NCBI GenBank assembly: GCA_023846275.1
Contig: CM043877.1
Coordinates: forward strand, 19,326,607-19,390,606
From: Vanilla planifolia
Lineage: Eukaryota; Streptophyta; Magnoliopsida; Asparagales; Orchidaceae
Direction: 5' to 3'
Length of the DNA: 64,000 bases
The notes beneath the pieces are model-generated. The model worked only from the letters and a program-made list of their open reading frames with translations. It was not told where the DNA came from and did not search any database. Each line of letters starts with the position of its first letter. Within the stretch, counting starts at the first letter, position 1. Positions 20,551-33,289 of this stretch are shown piece after piece. The position numbers and the translations under genes were made by a program.

Positions 20551-21951
20551 CTAGAGTAAGGCATACACACTTTACTTATAAAGATAGAAACATACAAATA
20601 AAAGAAATATTTATTCTAAATTATTCATCTTCAATATAATAAATATCTCTATTTATAAGGATATTAAAGATTTATCAATAATTTTAAAAAAACCTATAAA
20701 TTTAATTGAAATTAACTAGTACTCAAGTTGGTCATGTGTTTCAAGCAGTGGTAATGACAAGTGGTGAAACAATGCACAACAAAATAGTACATGACGAAAT
20801 GGTGGGGTGAGAGGCATAAGTGAAGTTACTAATATGAGTTTTAAGTAGGCATGAGTTGGTGAGGACTAACGGGTTGGTGTGAGTCATCGTAGGTTAGCAT
20901 GAATCGAGTGAGTCATCACAAGGGATGGGTCGATAAGAGTTGAGCAGACCAGCCAGGTTCCCAAGTCAATTTGGGTCACAAGAGCGTGTGGGTCAGCTCA
21001 GCCAACAACAACAGCTGTTGACAACTGTGGTGACAACAGCAGATGACGGTAGACGATGGACAACAGTGAAAATAACTAAAAACTTAATTTAAGTATTTTT
21101 TGAAATAATTTTTAATCAAAATTTATACTAAAAGAGTTATGGAACTGGTGTGATATAAATGAGTGTATATTTGTGAGCTAATATTAGACAATTGTGTGTC
21201 AAAAGTACTATGATATAAATATTATATTTTATGAGTATTACATGATGAGAATATGCATTATGAGCCTGATGTATAGAAGCATATATGTGATTATTCTAAC
21301 ACATTTAACATACTTTGATATTGTGCATTTCTTGTTATTATTCCCTTTTTTACTTATATGCTACTTATTGCATTTATACTACTTTATTTGCATATAATTA
21401 ACTATTCATTTTCTTATTGAGCATTTTATGCTCATTAACTATTTATATTATAAGATAGGAGAAAATGCATAAAAAGATAAGGGTACCTATTTGCTATGGC
21501 ATAAGATCTAGAGAGAGTTTTGTTTCAAGCCTTATGAGGACTTTTTGCATGAGATAGTTACATAAGTATCTTTGGAACTAGATATTATATAAGAATATTA
21601 TTGTATCTTATGTTGCACTTAGTAGCTAAGTTATGTTGTGCATGGCTATTTGTTTTGTTGTTTTATTATGTTGCTTATGTATGCGATTTTTGTGATAAGT
21701 TTTTTATCATCCTCACCAACTTTTGAGTTGTATGTTCAAAATTTACTATGTTGTAACTTAATATTTTATAATTTTGGAGAATTATTAGGTTTATTTATTG
21801 ATTAGTAGTGCTAGACATGATACTTACAAAAGATATTATTCAATTTACTATTTCTTTTCACAAAATCTTCATTTGTTGCACACACAATCATGTCTTACTT
21901 GATGCTCTTTATCTTTTGATATTATAAAACATTTAATTAAACATTATGAAA
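20551..21951. other. AT-rich DNA without a recognised gene
   Basis: A somewhat GC-richer patch at 20740-21070 (gtcagctcagccaacaacaa region) looks like retrotransposon LTR sequence but could not be assigned. The rest is AT-rich without motifs. Confidence 0.4.
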
Positions 21952-24900
21952 CACCCCATTTTATAAGAATTTGTTCCTCACCTAAATTAATAATTATAAT
22001 AAAGAATCTACAATTATTTTGTTATATCTAAGTTCTCAAACATAACAAAGAAAATAATCTCAAAAATAACATAAAAGATAAGAACATAGAGAGACTCATA
22101 ATTATAGAATAGCATTAATAGTAAGAATAATGCTAAAATAAGACATACATGTTTCCACATCATCAACCCTAAATGTTCTCTGCTATTTAAAAGCATATCT
22201 TCTAGTATCTTTATGATGTCTTATACTTAAAACGTTTGTAGTTGAAAGACCAACAACAACTTAGCCTTTTTCATTTTATTTTATTATCATTACTATATAT
22301 TATTTCTACTCCAGTCCTCATATAAAGGTGCACTATAGTTAAAAGCCTAGGTTTTCATAAACAAAATACCTTAATTAACTTCTTTGATCTAATCAACATG
22401 ATCCTTAATGCACTTATCACATACTATATACCTAGCCAACCCTTTAATAGCTCGATGGCTATAGAGTCCCTTTATTGATAGATAAACCTCATTTTACTTC
22501 AACCTCCACTGTCACTAACAAGGACTTTCTTCAATGATGATTCACCTATAATTTTTAGAAACCCACTTTCTTCTGTATTAATCCTATAGAGAACTTCTAA
22601 TCCTAATTATTCTTGTTCAACTAATTTGGTATATTATATCACTCTCTATATTACTTCTTCTAATAACAAGTGCAAATGCATATAAAATAATGTCCTCACT
22701 CACACATTTCTAAATCTCTCTTAAATAATATAACTCTAATATTAAATATTTGATCTAATATACAAAGTATCACATTAATTTAATTTGTTATCATAGATAT
22801 AGAACATGCTTTTCTTATCATATCATATAAAATTTTCTTTTTACATGTTTTAATTATTTTGATACTACCCTATCACACCACTATACATTCCTGTTTAGGG
22901 AAATGATGATGAAACCTAATTGCACTCTCTAATAAACATTTAACTACAATAATTAATAAAAATTCAAAAATAAAATGATAAACCCTTATAATTTATTCAT
23001 TTATTTTTGTATAATATTCACATAAACATACAAATTCATAAAATATACACCATATTAAATATTATCCAACATCTTTATTATCCTTTGAGCTAAAACAAGT
23101 GCAAAAACATAATCCAATTAACAAAAGTTAACAAAATATAGTAATCCAAATCCACAACATCCATTGCTTTTTTAATACAACATATAGTTGATATATCCAA
23201 CATTAATATGATATAACATTTATACACATATGCCCAGAATTCATGCTTAAGCTCAAATGCTATATGCACACTCACAAACACACTTGATGCATACTTAAAT
23301 CCTTAGTCTTTCTTTCATCCATATGTTTGTGCTATGAAATTCTTTGACCTATAATGTATGAAAATGAGTCTTAACAAAACTCATTAGATAAATAAAAAAT
23401 AATAAGATAGTATAATAATAAATATAATAAAAAAATAATAGAATAACCCAAGTTATAATTAACATAAGTAAAGAGAGTCCATTTATATCATGCATAAGCA
23501 CAAATAGAAAAATAATAACAATTATTTGTTTATTTCTCTCGTATACCTTTCTTATTTAATAAAAAAATTTCTCATTATGATTTTTTTCTTAGTTAGTTTC
23601 ATTTCTCAATTAGGGCCTTATTTTTTTTATCGTTATCCCTACTCACAACATTATATAGTATCCATCATGACACTTATTAGAAGATTTTCGATAGATACCA
23701 TAGTATATATCTATCGATTGACATTACTTCATCTCTACTAGTATGGCTCTAAAAACTATACTCGATTACCTTATTAGTTTGAAGAGAGCTAATGAAATCC
23801 TCAATTCCCTGTAGTCACAACTCATTATACTTGGTGTCATCTCAAATCACAACATAGTTTATAACTATGCTCAGTTGCACTACACAAAGTACTAGTGACA
23901 TATATGATATGATTCTGGGATTATGATAAAGAAAAACTCAATTTCATTTTTTATATCATATCATATCATGATATTACATTATAATACAAACTAACAACTC
24001 ATATAACTATGATCTATCATCAATTTGTGCATTTCTCATTCCTTTAGTTGCCATTTTAGAAATATCTCAACTTGATAAATCATGTAAATAAAAAATAAAA
24101 CATAATTCAAATTGATAAATCACATAGCATGTATAGTTCATATGTCAAAAACCATAAGATTTAATATTTTATTTTAATAATTTACTAAAAATTATTATAA
24201 TAATCAAACATATGTATATCATAATTATTTGATTTATCATCTTAAACTCCCTCAAGCTACTTAGACTCATATTTGGGTTTTCCCTTATGATTAAATACAA
24301 TAATAAATTACATATTTTCATGAATCTTTCATCAAACATCATATTCATATTTTCTTATCTTTTTTGTATAAGCTTATGTTTAAAGCATATTTTTAAATCA
24401 ACCTTTATGATTCTAAAATAGTTACTAAGAAATCATACTAAAGTTTATTAATATCTAAATTTCTAAAAATTATAAATATTTGAGTTGAACAATAAATAAA
24501 TCTAAGCATATATACTTACCTGGAAACTATTTCTCATCTCCAACTAATACTTCTCAAGATTCTAATCTAATTCTTAACTTTTTTATTCTTCCCACTTTAT
24601 TCTTTTCCCCATTTTCTATTTCCTCTCCTCTTCTCTATCCCTCTCCTATAACTCTCTTCACTTTCTCTTGGATTTTGTCTACTCCTCTTCCCTTATACTC
24701 ATCAATGGCCACTTTGCCCCTCAAATTCACTAAGAATGGCACAAAAAAGTGGGTTAAGGTTCAAGTGATAATCTACTAAAATATAGTGAAGGAGGTAAAC
24801 TTACGTGTTCCTTGGTTGAATGGAAGTGTATGGGCATATTGTCCTCCAAGATGCTCTTATAGATGAATTGATGGTAATTAGTACTGTAATGAGAAATTGT

Positions 24901-25190
24901 TGAGAGAGAGGAATAAGGGCTTTTTGCAACCCTTGATACTTGATTATGGTTAGGGAAGAAATTAAAATTCGTGGTGTTAACATAAGGAGGAATGTGATTA
25001 GGCAAAATAAAAAAAAAACTTAATATTTTGATAGAATATAAATATAGAAAAAATTGTTAGCCTTAATTTAAAAAAGATATATTTAATCAAAATAAATTTT
25101 AATTAAACTAAATAAATATTGTTAGACTCATTTCGATAAGCTTTATTTAATAATATAATTATTTTTTGAGACGTTGTAATTTTTTTGTCA
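21952..25190 (-). repeat. Possible ancient chromovirus-type LTR
   Basis: The stretch opens with gaaacaccccatttt, similar to the tgttacaccccatttt start of the young LTR, and closes near gagacgttgtaattttt, a plausible decayed LTR end. Its length of about 3.2 kb and its inner layout (a pyrimidine-rich block at 24530-24720) resemble long chromovirus LTRs. No coding motif was found inside. It is a visual match only; the ends and orientation are uncertain. Confidence 0.3.
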
Positions 25191-25789
25191 AATCACATTC
25201 TCATTTCAAGCTATTAAAATCCACATATTAAGATAATTCATTTCATAAATTTCATATTAACATTATCAACATAAATCAAATCTTAAAATGTTATACTTGT
25301 ATCTCCATTAAGAGGAAGATGAAAGAATAAATTCACATTTCGAACTCAAAATGTTCAAAATTACATCTTATTAATTGTAGATCCTATCAAATTTGTTCTA
25401 ATCATATAATGCTAACAAAAGCATCTTTTATCCTAATTTTATTAGTATAAATGTTGAATTCAAACTAATCTAGATCCTATTAGTAAGAGAATCAAATTTG
25501 CCCCTCCAATAAAAACTATTGTTATGGATCTCATACTTTAAGATCTCCAATAGAAGAAATATAAACTAACAAGACCATATATTAAACTCAAAAACCATAT
25601 TAGTCGTCAACCATATCACCAACAAAAATATAGCTTTCATGCTAGCTCTTTGTTAGACTTGACTCAGGTTTATTTCTAAAATTTGTAAATTTGACAATTA
25701 ATAAAAAAAGTAAAATTCATTATATAAATGTTTTTTGATATTCCATTTGAATGTTATGCAAAATATACCAAATAAAAATCTTAAACAAG
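25191..25789. other. AT-rich DNA, nothing recognised
   Basis: No motif, repeat or open frame of note. Confidence 0.5.
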
Positions 25790-26080
25790 ACTGATGACGC
25801 GGCTCTGCATATCAGCAGATATGGATAATAGCTCGGTTGTTCTGTTGTTCTGTTGTGGTCGTTAAGCTATGGTGTCTGTTTCTATCTAGAAAAGGGTATT
25901 CTTTTTTTTTGCCACCTTTGGTTTTATATGCATTATTGTTTAATTTTGAGACGTGGATTGGATTTGGAAGATGAACCTGGACCTTGCATCATTGCTGGTT
26001 TGAAGTGACCCAAGAACATAAAGTTGGCACGTGTGAAACATTCAAATCATCAATCTTGAGAAATGTTTGATGGGTTTATC
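25790..26080. other. Island of higher-complexity sequence, function unknown
   Basis: This stretch is richer in GC and less repetitive than its surroundings. It contains a short frame starting at the ATG near 25796 (about 23 codons), a small inverted repeat catatc-agca-gatatg near 25808, and a G-box CACGTG near 26030. It could be a decayed host exon or promoter, or part of an unrecognised repeat. Confidence 0.3.
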
Positions 26081-26779
26081 AAAAATCTAGTGAAGATTGA
26101 TTTTGAGTGTTTTTTTTATAAATTATGTATAAAATGCAAGAATATTGTTGAGAACAAATTTATTTGTGAGAGTTTTCGGGGTTTGTTGTTGTATATTTTT
26201 GAAAATTATTATTTTTTTGATTAAAAAGCATGAAAAATCTAACAAAGATTTAAACAACATTGTTTTTTTCTAACAAAAAAAATTATCTTTTTAAAATCTT
26301 ATTTTCAAAATGTTTTTCTGAAATTCGAATTGTATAGAAAGAAGGCCTTTTTTTGTTAAAATAAACAAGATCTATCTTTGGCATCTCAATAATTATAGAC
26401 TTTTTAAAAAAGAATCAACTTTATATAGCACTGAATATCCTACAGTCATATTTTTTTTGTCTTAATTTTTTTCAAAATATTTTTTAATAATATCATATAC
26501 TTAATAATATCTAAATTGATTATTTATTTAACTTTTTTAGTTGAGAGTGTCAAACTTAAAAAATTATAAAATCATTCTTATTGTTACACAATCAATGATA
26601 TATACACATTTGAGATGCTCTTTTGATCATTTATATGTCTTTCAAGATTGTTGTTGACATATATAAATATTATCCTCATAATACATATGCTCTATATATC
26701 TTTATTCCCATAAAATAATAGAGCATCATTTGTCAATTCACAATACTTTTTTTTAATAAGCTATGTATCTACTAATTAC

Positions 26780-27140
26780 AAATCTTATTGTAAAAACAAA
26801 ACCGAATGTAATACATGTCATAATATAAAAAAGTTGCATGCAATACTTTGGTCATAAATTTGTACTCTTCCTATGTGCGATGAGGATCCTCTAATCAATT
26901 TGAAATCACTCCTTAGTATGATATTCTTAGATCTAGCATCTAAAATTTTGAATATCTAAAGACCTTTCAAAAAAATATTTAAGCATCTTTCTTGAAACTT
27001 CTATTCAAAGAATTTGACATATAATCTTTATACCATTCATTTTAAATTTCGTTCACAATACTTTCTTTAATTCATGCATTTTATTCATGCTTGATCCAAA
27101 AATCAACATGCTATCATCATCTAAAGAAGCATAATTATGT
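26780..27140 (-). pseudogene. Ty1/copia reverse transcriptase scrap
   Basis: A minus-strand frame reads LDDDSMLIFGSSMNKMHELK, matching the copia RT region around the catalytic YVDD (here changed). A decayed connection region (KMLKYFFERSLDIQNF) follows. Stops are present. No LTR was tied to it. Confidence 0.6.
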
Positions 27141-28644
27141 AATATTTGTTGAAACATTTAAAGAAATATCGATGGTTCGTATCACTTGGTATATTGATAG
27201 CTATTTGTGAATATAATGTTGGTGTACATAGAATTGTCTCATATTTAACATCTAATAACAATTGTTGTTGTAGGTATAGAAGCTTAGGTATTTATTTGTT
27301 AGCTTTAGTTTTTTTAGTTGATGTGTTTTTATATATTTATATATTAGGTGAAACATAGCTTGTCATTGAATTACTTTGCTAATAGTTGATATTGTTGAAG
27401 AATCTATTTCTACTCCTAAAGACAACAACAACAAACACTCAATCAATAAAAAGCAAACATCATCACCAAAAACATACCTAGTATGCTCTAAGGATATGGT
27501 GATTAGACAAAATCATTTGAATGAACTCAAAGTCAGGTTTATAGAAACCAAATAATAAATCAAAGAGAAAAAAAATAAATAACAAATAAAAATGGAAAGA
27601 ACAAAAATTGCTTTACAAATAAATTTTGAAGAAATGTGGGACATTTGATCCTTAAAAAAAATTTCTTGTTAAATACAAGTTCAAGAAAGGGTAAGTCACA
27701 TGATTAAGTTTTTAATATATATATATATATGTTTGATAAGTTAAAATAATCTAGGACAATCATTAAAATTGTTTTATATATGATAGTTAAAAATAAATTA
27801 AGATATTGATGTACGAATACAATCTTAAGGGTATGATGTCATCACATGGTTGTTCCAAATTTTAGACATGTATGAATTCGATCAGTTAAAAGCATACATT
27901 AAGAAGATAAGAATTAAAAAATAAAGATGGGTTTAAACACCAATAAGTAAAGTAAAAAAGTTTATGTTGAAGTGCATAAAATATTTAAATTAATATGTAT
28001 TATGTTTGTGTGTATGTTAGTCATCTATGACCTCTAATCTATATTTGCTATGCACAATTGGTAATTTTTCATATTTGATATAATTGTTGATGAATATTAT
28101 GTAGATTAATAAAAATCTATAATAAAAAAAAAATATTATCTTCAAATATTAAACTTTTATATATTTGGCATCTATTATGTTAATAAACGCTTGATAAAAA
28201 TGATTAATATTGTTGGATGGCCAAAATATTTTTTAATTAATTAATCTTATGGTATTATTTTAAAAAGATAATAATTTTTTGCTCCCTGCATATTATTTTT
28301 TTTATTTTTATTTAAAAGCGAGTTTTAAAATATATTAATGCAAATACATAATTATATTTTAAAAAATATTTTTTTATAAAAAGAGTTAAATTTAAAAACG
28401 ATTTAGTTAAATATATGAATCTCAATCTGTTATCAAAATTGTCTGTTTTTTGATTTGAGCTAAGCTCCGGGCCATAGTCTAGGCTCAAATTTCTTTATAT
28501 TTGATTTCATGGTTCCCAGTTCAAAGCCTTCTGAAAATAAAACACTTCAATGTCAAAATAAATAAAAAAATAAATAAATAAATTTTTTAAATAAGTTTTT
28601 ATCTGTGTAATTTTAAGTTTTTCAATTTATTTTTCATCATACAA

Positions 28645-28683
<39 letters not shown>

Positions 28684-30790
28684 ATCATAATTTATCTAAT
28701 ATTTATACATTTTAATTAGACATTATTGTATAATGACATTTTCACCAAGGTATTTTAAAGGAATGAGACGTATAAAATTATTAAAAAGATTGCTGATAGT
28801 GAAAAATATGCAAAGATTTTATGTTATTGTTTTAAGATTGAAAAAGAAATTGTTGGTTGAGAGTTAGCCATGTTAAATATAAAATTTGTCATAGATAATA
28901 CCTTTTCGCATTAGTGTATGTCACGGATAGCCATTGTAGGTGGTTAAATCGTTCTATTTGGCCTTCGAGATTATTTACAATAGTATAGGAGTCTTTTGAA
29001 AATTATGATAGAAAAGGACATGTAAAATGAAAGTGGATAGAAAACAATAATTAGTAAATGAATGCTAAGATAAAATCATTGAATAAAAAAAAGAGAATAA
29101 TTCTAAGGTTTACATACACAAGATCTTATCTTGAGACATCAAGATGTTTTATAATATAAAACTTGCTTTCATTGACATAACAAGACTAAAGGTGAAAAAT
29201 GACTCAATATTATAAGGTAATAACAAGAAAATATGTCCTTAGTGTTGTACCTTATATGATATGATATGAATTGAAAATTGATCAAAGTAAAACTCATGGA
29301 CTCATGACACCTTTGACTAAACAAGATAAAGAGTGATTCTCAATTAACATTCAAAGATATAATTATCTATTAAAAAGTCATACCTTACATTTTATTGATA
29401 AAAAGATATAAGAATAATAGTCTCAAATCAAAAAGAAGAATACATTTAAACTAAATATATAAGATTATGATTTTAAGATATTAATAGATATTATAAAATA
29501 AAATACAATTTGATCACTATATGATGACAAAAAAATCTTAACATAATAATAAGATTATATTATAATATTGTACATCAAAAGAATTAGTAATAATTAAAAG
29601 AAAGATGATAATGACACTTTAAACATTTAAGTTTTTGTTCAGTAGACGTATCAAAAATATTAATTTTGAAGTGAATGCATGTACCATGAAGTATTTCAAA
29701 GTTAACACATATTATATTGAGGTTTATTGACATTAGTACTTATAAACTCCAATTCAAACTTTTTTTTGTAGGTTTAATAATTTTTTTAAGATTTGCTTAT
29801 GGTGTGATTTTGAGTCAAGTTTGTTATGGTGTTACACTCAATACTAGTTAAATCCTAAAAAACTTGATTTGATTCCACAATTATAATAGTATTCATAATT
29901 AGTCATCCAACTAAATTTTTTGTATAAAATTAAAAATATATTCAACATTTTTAATATTTTTTAAGCACATAAAACTTTGTCAAATAAATCATAGATAAAA
30001 CTTTCATGATCTAATGTTGAAATTCTACCTTCTTCACAAAAAAAAAATTATTTCTCATCTTTATTATAGTCATTTAATATTAGTAAATTAATATTTCATC
30101 TCAATTCATGTCCAAAATGTAATAAAATTTTCACTTTTATATTTTTTTTTAATTGATTTTAGAATTAATTATTAATAATTTAGTCATTTAGATAGGTAGG
30201 AAAAGATACTAGCTATCAAATAAATATCTCAAAAGTCAAAGTAGATCCAACATCCTTGTTGCTTGGGTTGATTATGATCATTTAGGATTAAATGGTAGTT
30301 AGCTGGACATCTTCCTGTCGGATTGTTTCTTATGAGAAATATAATAATAGTACACTCTTCAGGGTTTTTGCAGCAATAAGGCATTTTATGGTTTGTTATT
30401 TCTCTCATTAATATAAGTTAATCTAAAACCGCATGTCATGAAATTTAGATTAAAGTTCTATTTGTCAATAATGTTTCAAATTATCCTTCAAATAATTTAT
30501 TTTAAAATTACCTTTATTAAATAAAGTTTTATTTTGAATATTATTTTTCTCTAATATTCTCAAATCTTTTGTTTAACCTCATGAATTATTTAAAAATAAG
30601 CCTAAATGCTCAATCTTGATGTAAGGTAAAGTAGGTGTGTACCCATAACAAGTAGGACAGAAAAATTTGAATGTAAGAAAATAATAAATTGAATATTAAT
30701 CAACAAAGTTAATGTGTACAAGATTAACACATCTGATTTTTTTAAAGAAGGTTGACAAAATGTTGAAAAATCTAACATTTTCAAAAAAAA
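27141..30790. other. AT-rich DNA without a recognised gene
   Basis: Only simple-sequence tracts (AT runs at about 27716 and 28662) were noticed. The 70-codon hydrophobic frame at 27146-27358 has no family signature and is probably chance. Confidence 0.45.
28645..28683. repeat. Compound (AC)n(AT)n microsatellite
   Basis: An AC run at about 28645-28661 is followed directly by an AT run to about 28683. Confidence 0.9.
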
Positions 30791-31500
30791 ATCAAAATAT
30801 TTCACAAATAAGACATTATAGATAAATATTTTGACAAAAAAAGAACATTTTACAACATATAATCAGTGAAGTAAAAAATTTTCGAAGAATTGAAAGCATA
30901 ATTTAAAAAAAAAAACCTGAGTTTGATGAAGAATAGTTGAGCTACTTCAAAAAATGATAGAAAACTATTAGTCAAACTTCAAGTAATCTTCAAAAAATGC
31001 TAATGATACTTGGGATTATTAACTCTATTTTTGACACGTCTTTCAGGAAACAGCTAAAATAATGTATGATTGTGATTAAGATGAATGAAAACTTCATCTT
31101 TATTTACTTAACCTAATTAACATCCAAGAAAAGATAATCAAAACATTTCACACATAAGATATTTATAGATAAGCATTTTGGCAAAGAAAGAGAACATTTT
31201 ATAATCTTATAATTGTTGAAGTTAAAATTTTCTCCAAAATTGGTGATGGAGTAAGTTGGAAAATATCGAAGAGAGTTTGATAAAAAATAGTTGAACTAAT
31301 TAAAAAAGTGATAAAAAACTAATAGTCAAATATCAAGTTACCTTCAAAACTAAGAGAGTTTAATCAAGAATAGTTGAGCTACGTAAAAAAATGATAGAAA
31401 ACTATTAATCAAACATCAAGTAATCTTCAAAAAGTGCTAATGGTGCTTGGGATTATTAACTCTTTCTTAACACATGCCTTTCATAAAAAAACTTATAGAA
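30791..31500. repeat. Tandem duplication of about 350 bp
   Basis: The block starting atcaaaatatttcacaaataa at 30791 recurs at 31137 with about 346-bp spacing. Within the second unit a smaller piece (gagttt...aatagttgagct) is duplicated again, at 31273 and 31366. The motif therefore appears three times (30919, 31273, 31366). Divergence is moderate. Confidence 0.8.
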
Positions 31501-32039
31501 TGTATGATTGTGATTAACATATCTATTTATTTATTTTCACTCTTATTTAGGTAAAGAATTAATTCACCCTTTTTTCATATTATTATTTATTTCATCTATT
31601 TTACAATAGTCATCCTGAATCATTTTTGTCACCATCGACTAGGCAGCCCAATACCGTTGCTTCCACTATATTGGTCTTCAATAACTCAGTTACTACAAAC
31701 AACTTCAATCAATTTTGGTCACATCCAATCTATTGGTGATAATGTTTGGGAAAAATATTTATACATGAAAATCAATCATAGAAATAATAAATTCATTTTG
31801 AATTCTAGATAATTGATGATTACCCAAACAAATTAAAATCAAAATTAGACCCCTAACCTTAAGCCAACTGACGTAATCTTTCACTCGAGTAAGGTTGACT
31901 CGATGAAACTTAATCCGACGCTGTCAATCGTGACACATGGAGCTAAGACTCACAAAAAAAAAAAAAAAAAAACCAATATAATATTATTATGACGTTGGCA
32001 AGTTAAGGGTGTTGTCCTAACCACATCCTCCAAAGAAAA
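31501..32039. other. Intergenic DNA upstream of the Ole e 1 gene
   Basis: Includes an A-tract near 31952-31970. A TGACGT word near 31870 could be a bZIP site. Nothing else is supported. Confidence 0.35.
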
Positions 32040-32396
32040 ACATAATTAAAAGCTATTTATTAAGCCGTATTCACCCCGGTTTTTACTTTGGCCAGACGTT
32101 CTTCTCCAGACGTAAACATCAGCGAAAGCATGTTAGGCAACCAAACAAGTCCGGTGTCACCTTCTTTTCTCTCGCCTCGCGGTCAAGCTCCCAATGGCGA
32201 CCCTTCGTCTTACTGAAAACTACGTCTATGCCCTCTATGAGTCTCCTTCCCGAAAACAAAGGCCCATCGACAAGGGCAATCATGTAGTAGGTGAAACATA
32301 TGAGGGTAATCTTTAGCAAACCAAACCATTTATATGCCATCCCCGATCAATCTCATTAACCAAACTCGACGCTTCGCATTGGAAAGCTCGACCGAA
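32040..32396 (+). promoter_or_regulatory. Probable promoter and 5' leader of the Ole e 1 gene
   Basis: A TATA-like atttatatg at 32328-32336 lies about 65 bp before the chosen ATG at 32397, giving a leader of about 30-35 nt. The in-frame ATG at 32334 falls inside this TATA-like box, which argues against it as the real start. GC content rises sharply from about 32090 onward. Confidence 0.5.
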
Positions 32397-33289
32397 ATGG
32401 AAGCCCACGAATCCGGAAGAAGATGGAAGGCTTCCCCGACGTCCACGTTATTCATTGTCGCTGTTCTCCTTCTCCTACTGCCCATGTCGTCGGCGTATTC
32501 TCTTGAGAAAGAGGATGAAGAGAATCCTATGCAACGGCTGTCGAGGGAGGAGCTGGTCCGCCTGGCTGGATACGGCGAGGAGCGCCTCTCTTCTGTGCTA
32601 GTCACCGGTTCGCTTTCCTGTGAAGCTTGCCTTGAACACGGTTCCCACCTCGCTACCGCTCCTGTACATGGTATGCCATTTGTTACCACAAAAACATATC
32701 TATCTATATTTATAAAATATTAGTTTTCTGTTGAGGAAGGAGAGATGTACATCGTTGGTGAAGTTGGCGAGACGCACCCATCAATAATGCCAAATTCGGA
32801 AGGAAGATAATTAGCTAAAAAATAATTAAATAAGTGAAAAAAGAAATTTATTTACTTTGGTAGTTAATTTGTTAGATTTTTTTAATATGATTTGCGCTTG
32901 AATGAAATCTGATCGAGGGGTTTTCTAAAAAAAAAAAAAAAAAAGGTGCGACGGTGGCCGTTGCATGCAGAAGAGAGGTGGGGAGGAGGAGGAGCTACTG
33001 TGCCAAAGGAATGACGGACGAGTATGGTGACTTTATCATCGATATTCCGTCGCATCTCCACGCCATCCCCAGACTTGAAGATGCGTGCATCTTGAGGATC
33101 GTCCGCCTGCCGAGAAACACTCTTTGCCGCCACGTGTCGGGCATGAGGGCGAGGCGGATAAAATTGTCGTCCGTTGGCAACGGCATCCGGACGTACAGCA
33201 CCGAAGCGGCGAGGACGGTTCTCGGCGTCAAAGCTTCTCGTGGTTGTACCAGGTATACAGCTTCTCGTGGCTCGCAAACCACATGGTGA
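32397..33289 (+). CDS. Pollen Ole e 1 / extensin-like secreted protein, two exons
   Basis: Joining exon 1 (32397-32670) and exon 2 (32946-33289) gives 205 residues ending at TGA 33287-33289. Residues 14-33 form a signal peptide (hydrophobic TLFIVAVLLLLLP, probable cleavage after SSA). A charged spacer is followed by the Ole e 1 domain: VLVTGSLSCEACLE (67-80), VAVACRREV (95-103), the hallmark TDEYGDFIIDIPSHLHAIP (115-133), NTLCR (149-153) and GNGIRTY (168-174). Cys residues at 75, 78, 99, 110, 139 and 152 fit the disulfide pattern of the family. Members are small secreted cell-wall or extracellular proteins of pollen and other tissues; the ligand or partner is mostly unknown. The codons split by the intron restore a conserved Pro-x-x-Gly-Ala stretch, which supports the splice model. 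The last residues contain a 27-bp imperfect duplication. A third exon after the possible donor at 33252 cannot be excluded. Confidence 0.85.
32671..32945 (+). other. Intron of the Ole e 1 gene (275 bp)
   Basis: The donor GTATGC at 32671 is strong. The acceptor AG at 32944-32945 is the end of an A18 run (32927-32944) plus G, not the usual U-rich tract. The next AG at 32969-32970 would shift the frame into an early stop, so 32945 is preferred on frame and family conservation. Confidence 0.75.

Noticed and set aside
25790..25880. C/D-box snoRNA
   Set aside because: A TGATGA-like box is present, but no convincing D box or terminal stem was found.
27146..27358. 70-codon hydrophobic ORF
   Set aside because: AT-rich chance frame with no family signature.
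32334..32396. Upstream in-frame ATG at 32334 as start of the Ole e 1 protein
   Set aside because: It overlaps the TATA-like box and would add 21 polar residues before the signal peptide.
32119..32689. Minus-strand ORFs of 73 and 119 codons near the Ole e 1 gene
   Set aside because: They oppose exon 1 and the promoter; only the plus frame has a signal peptide and family motifs.
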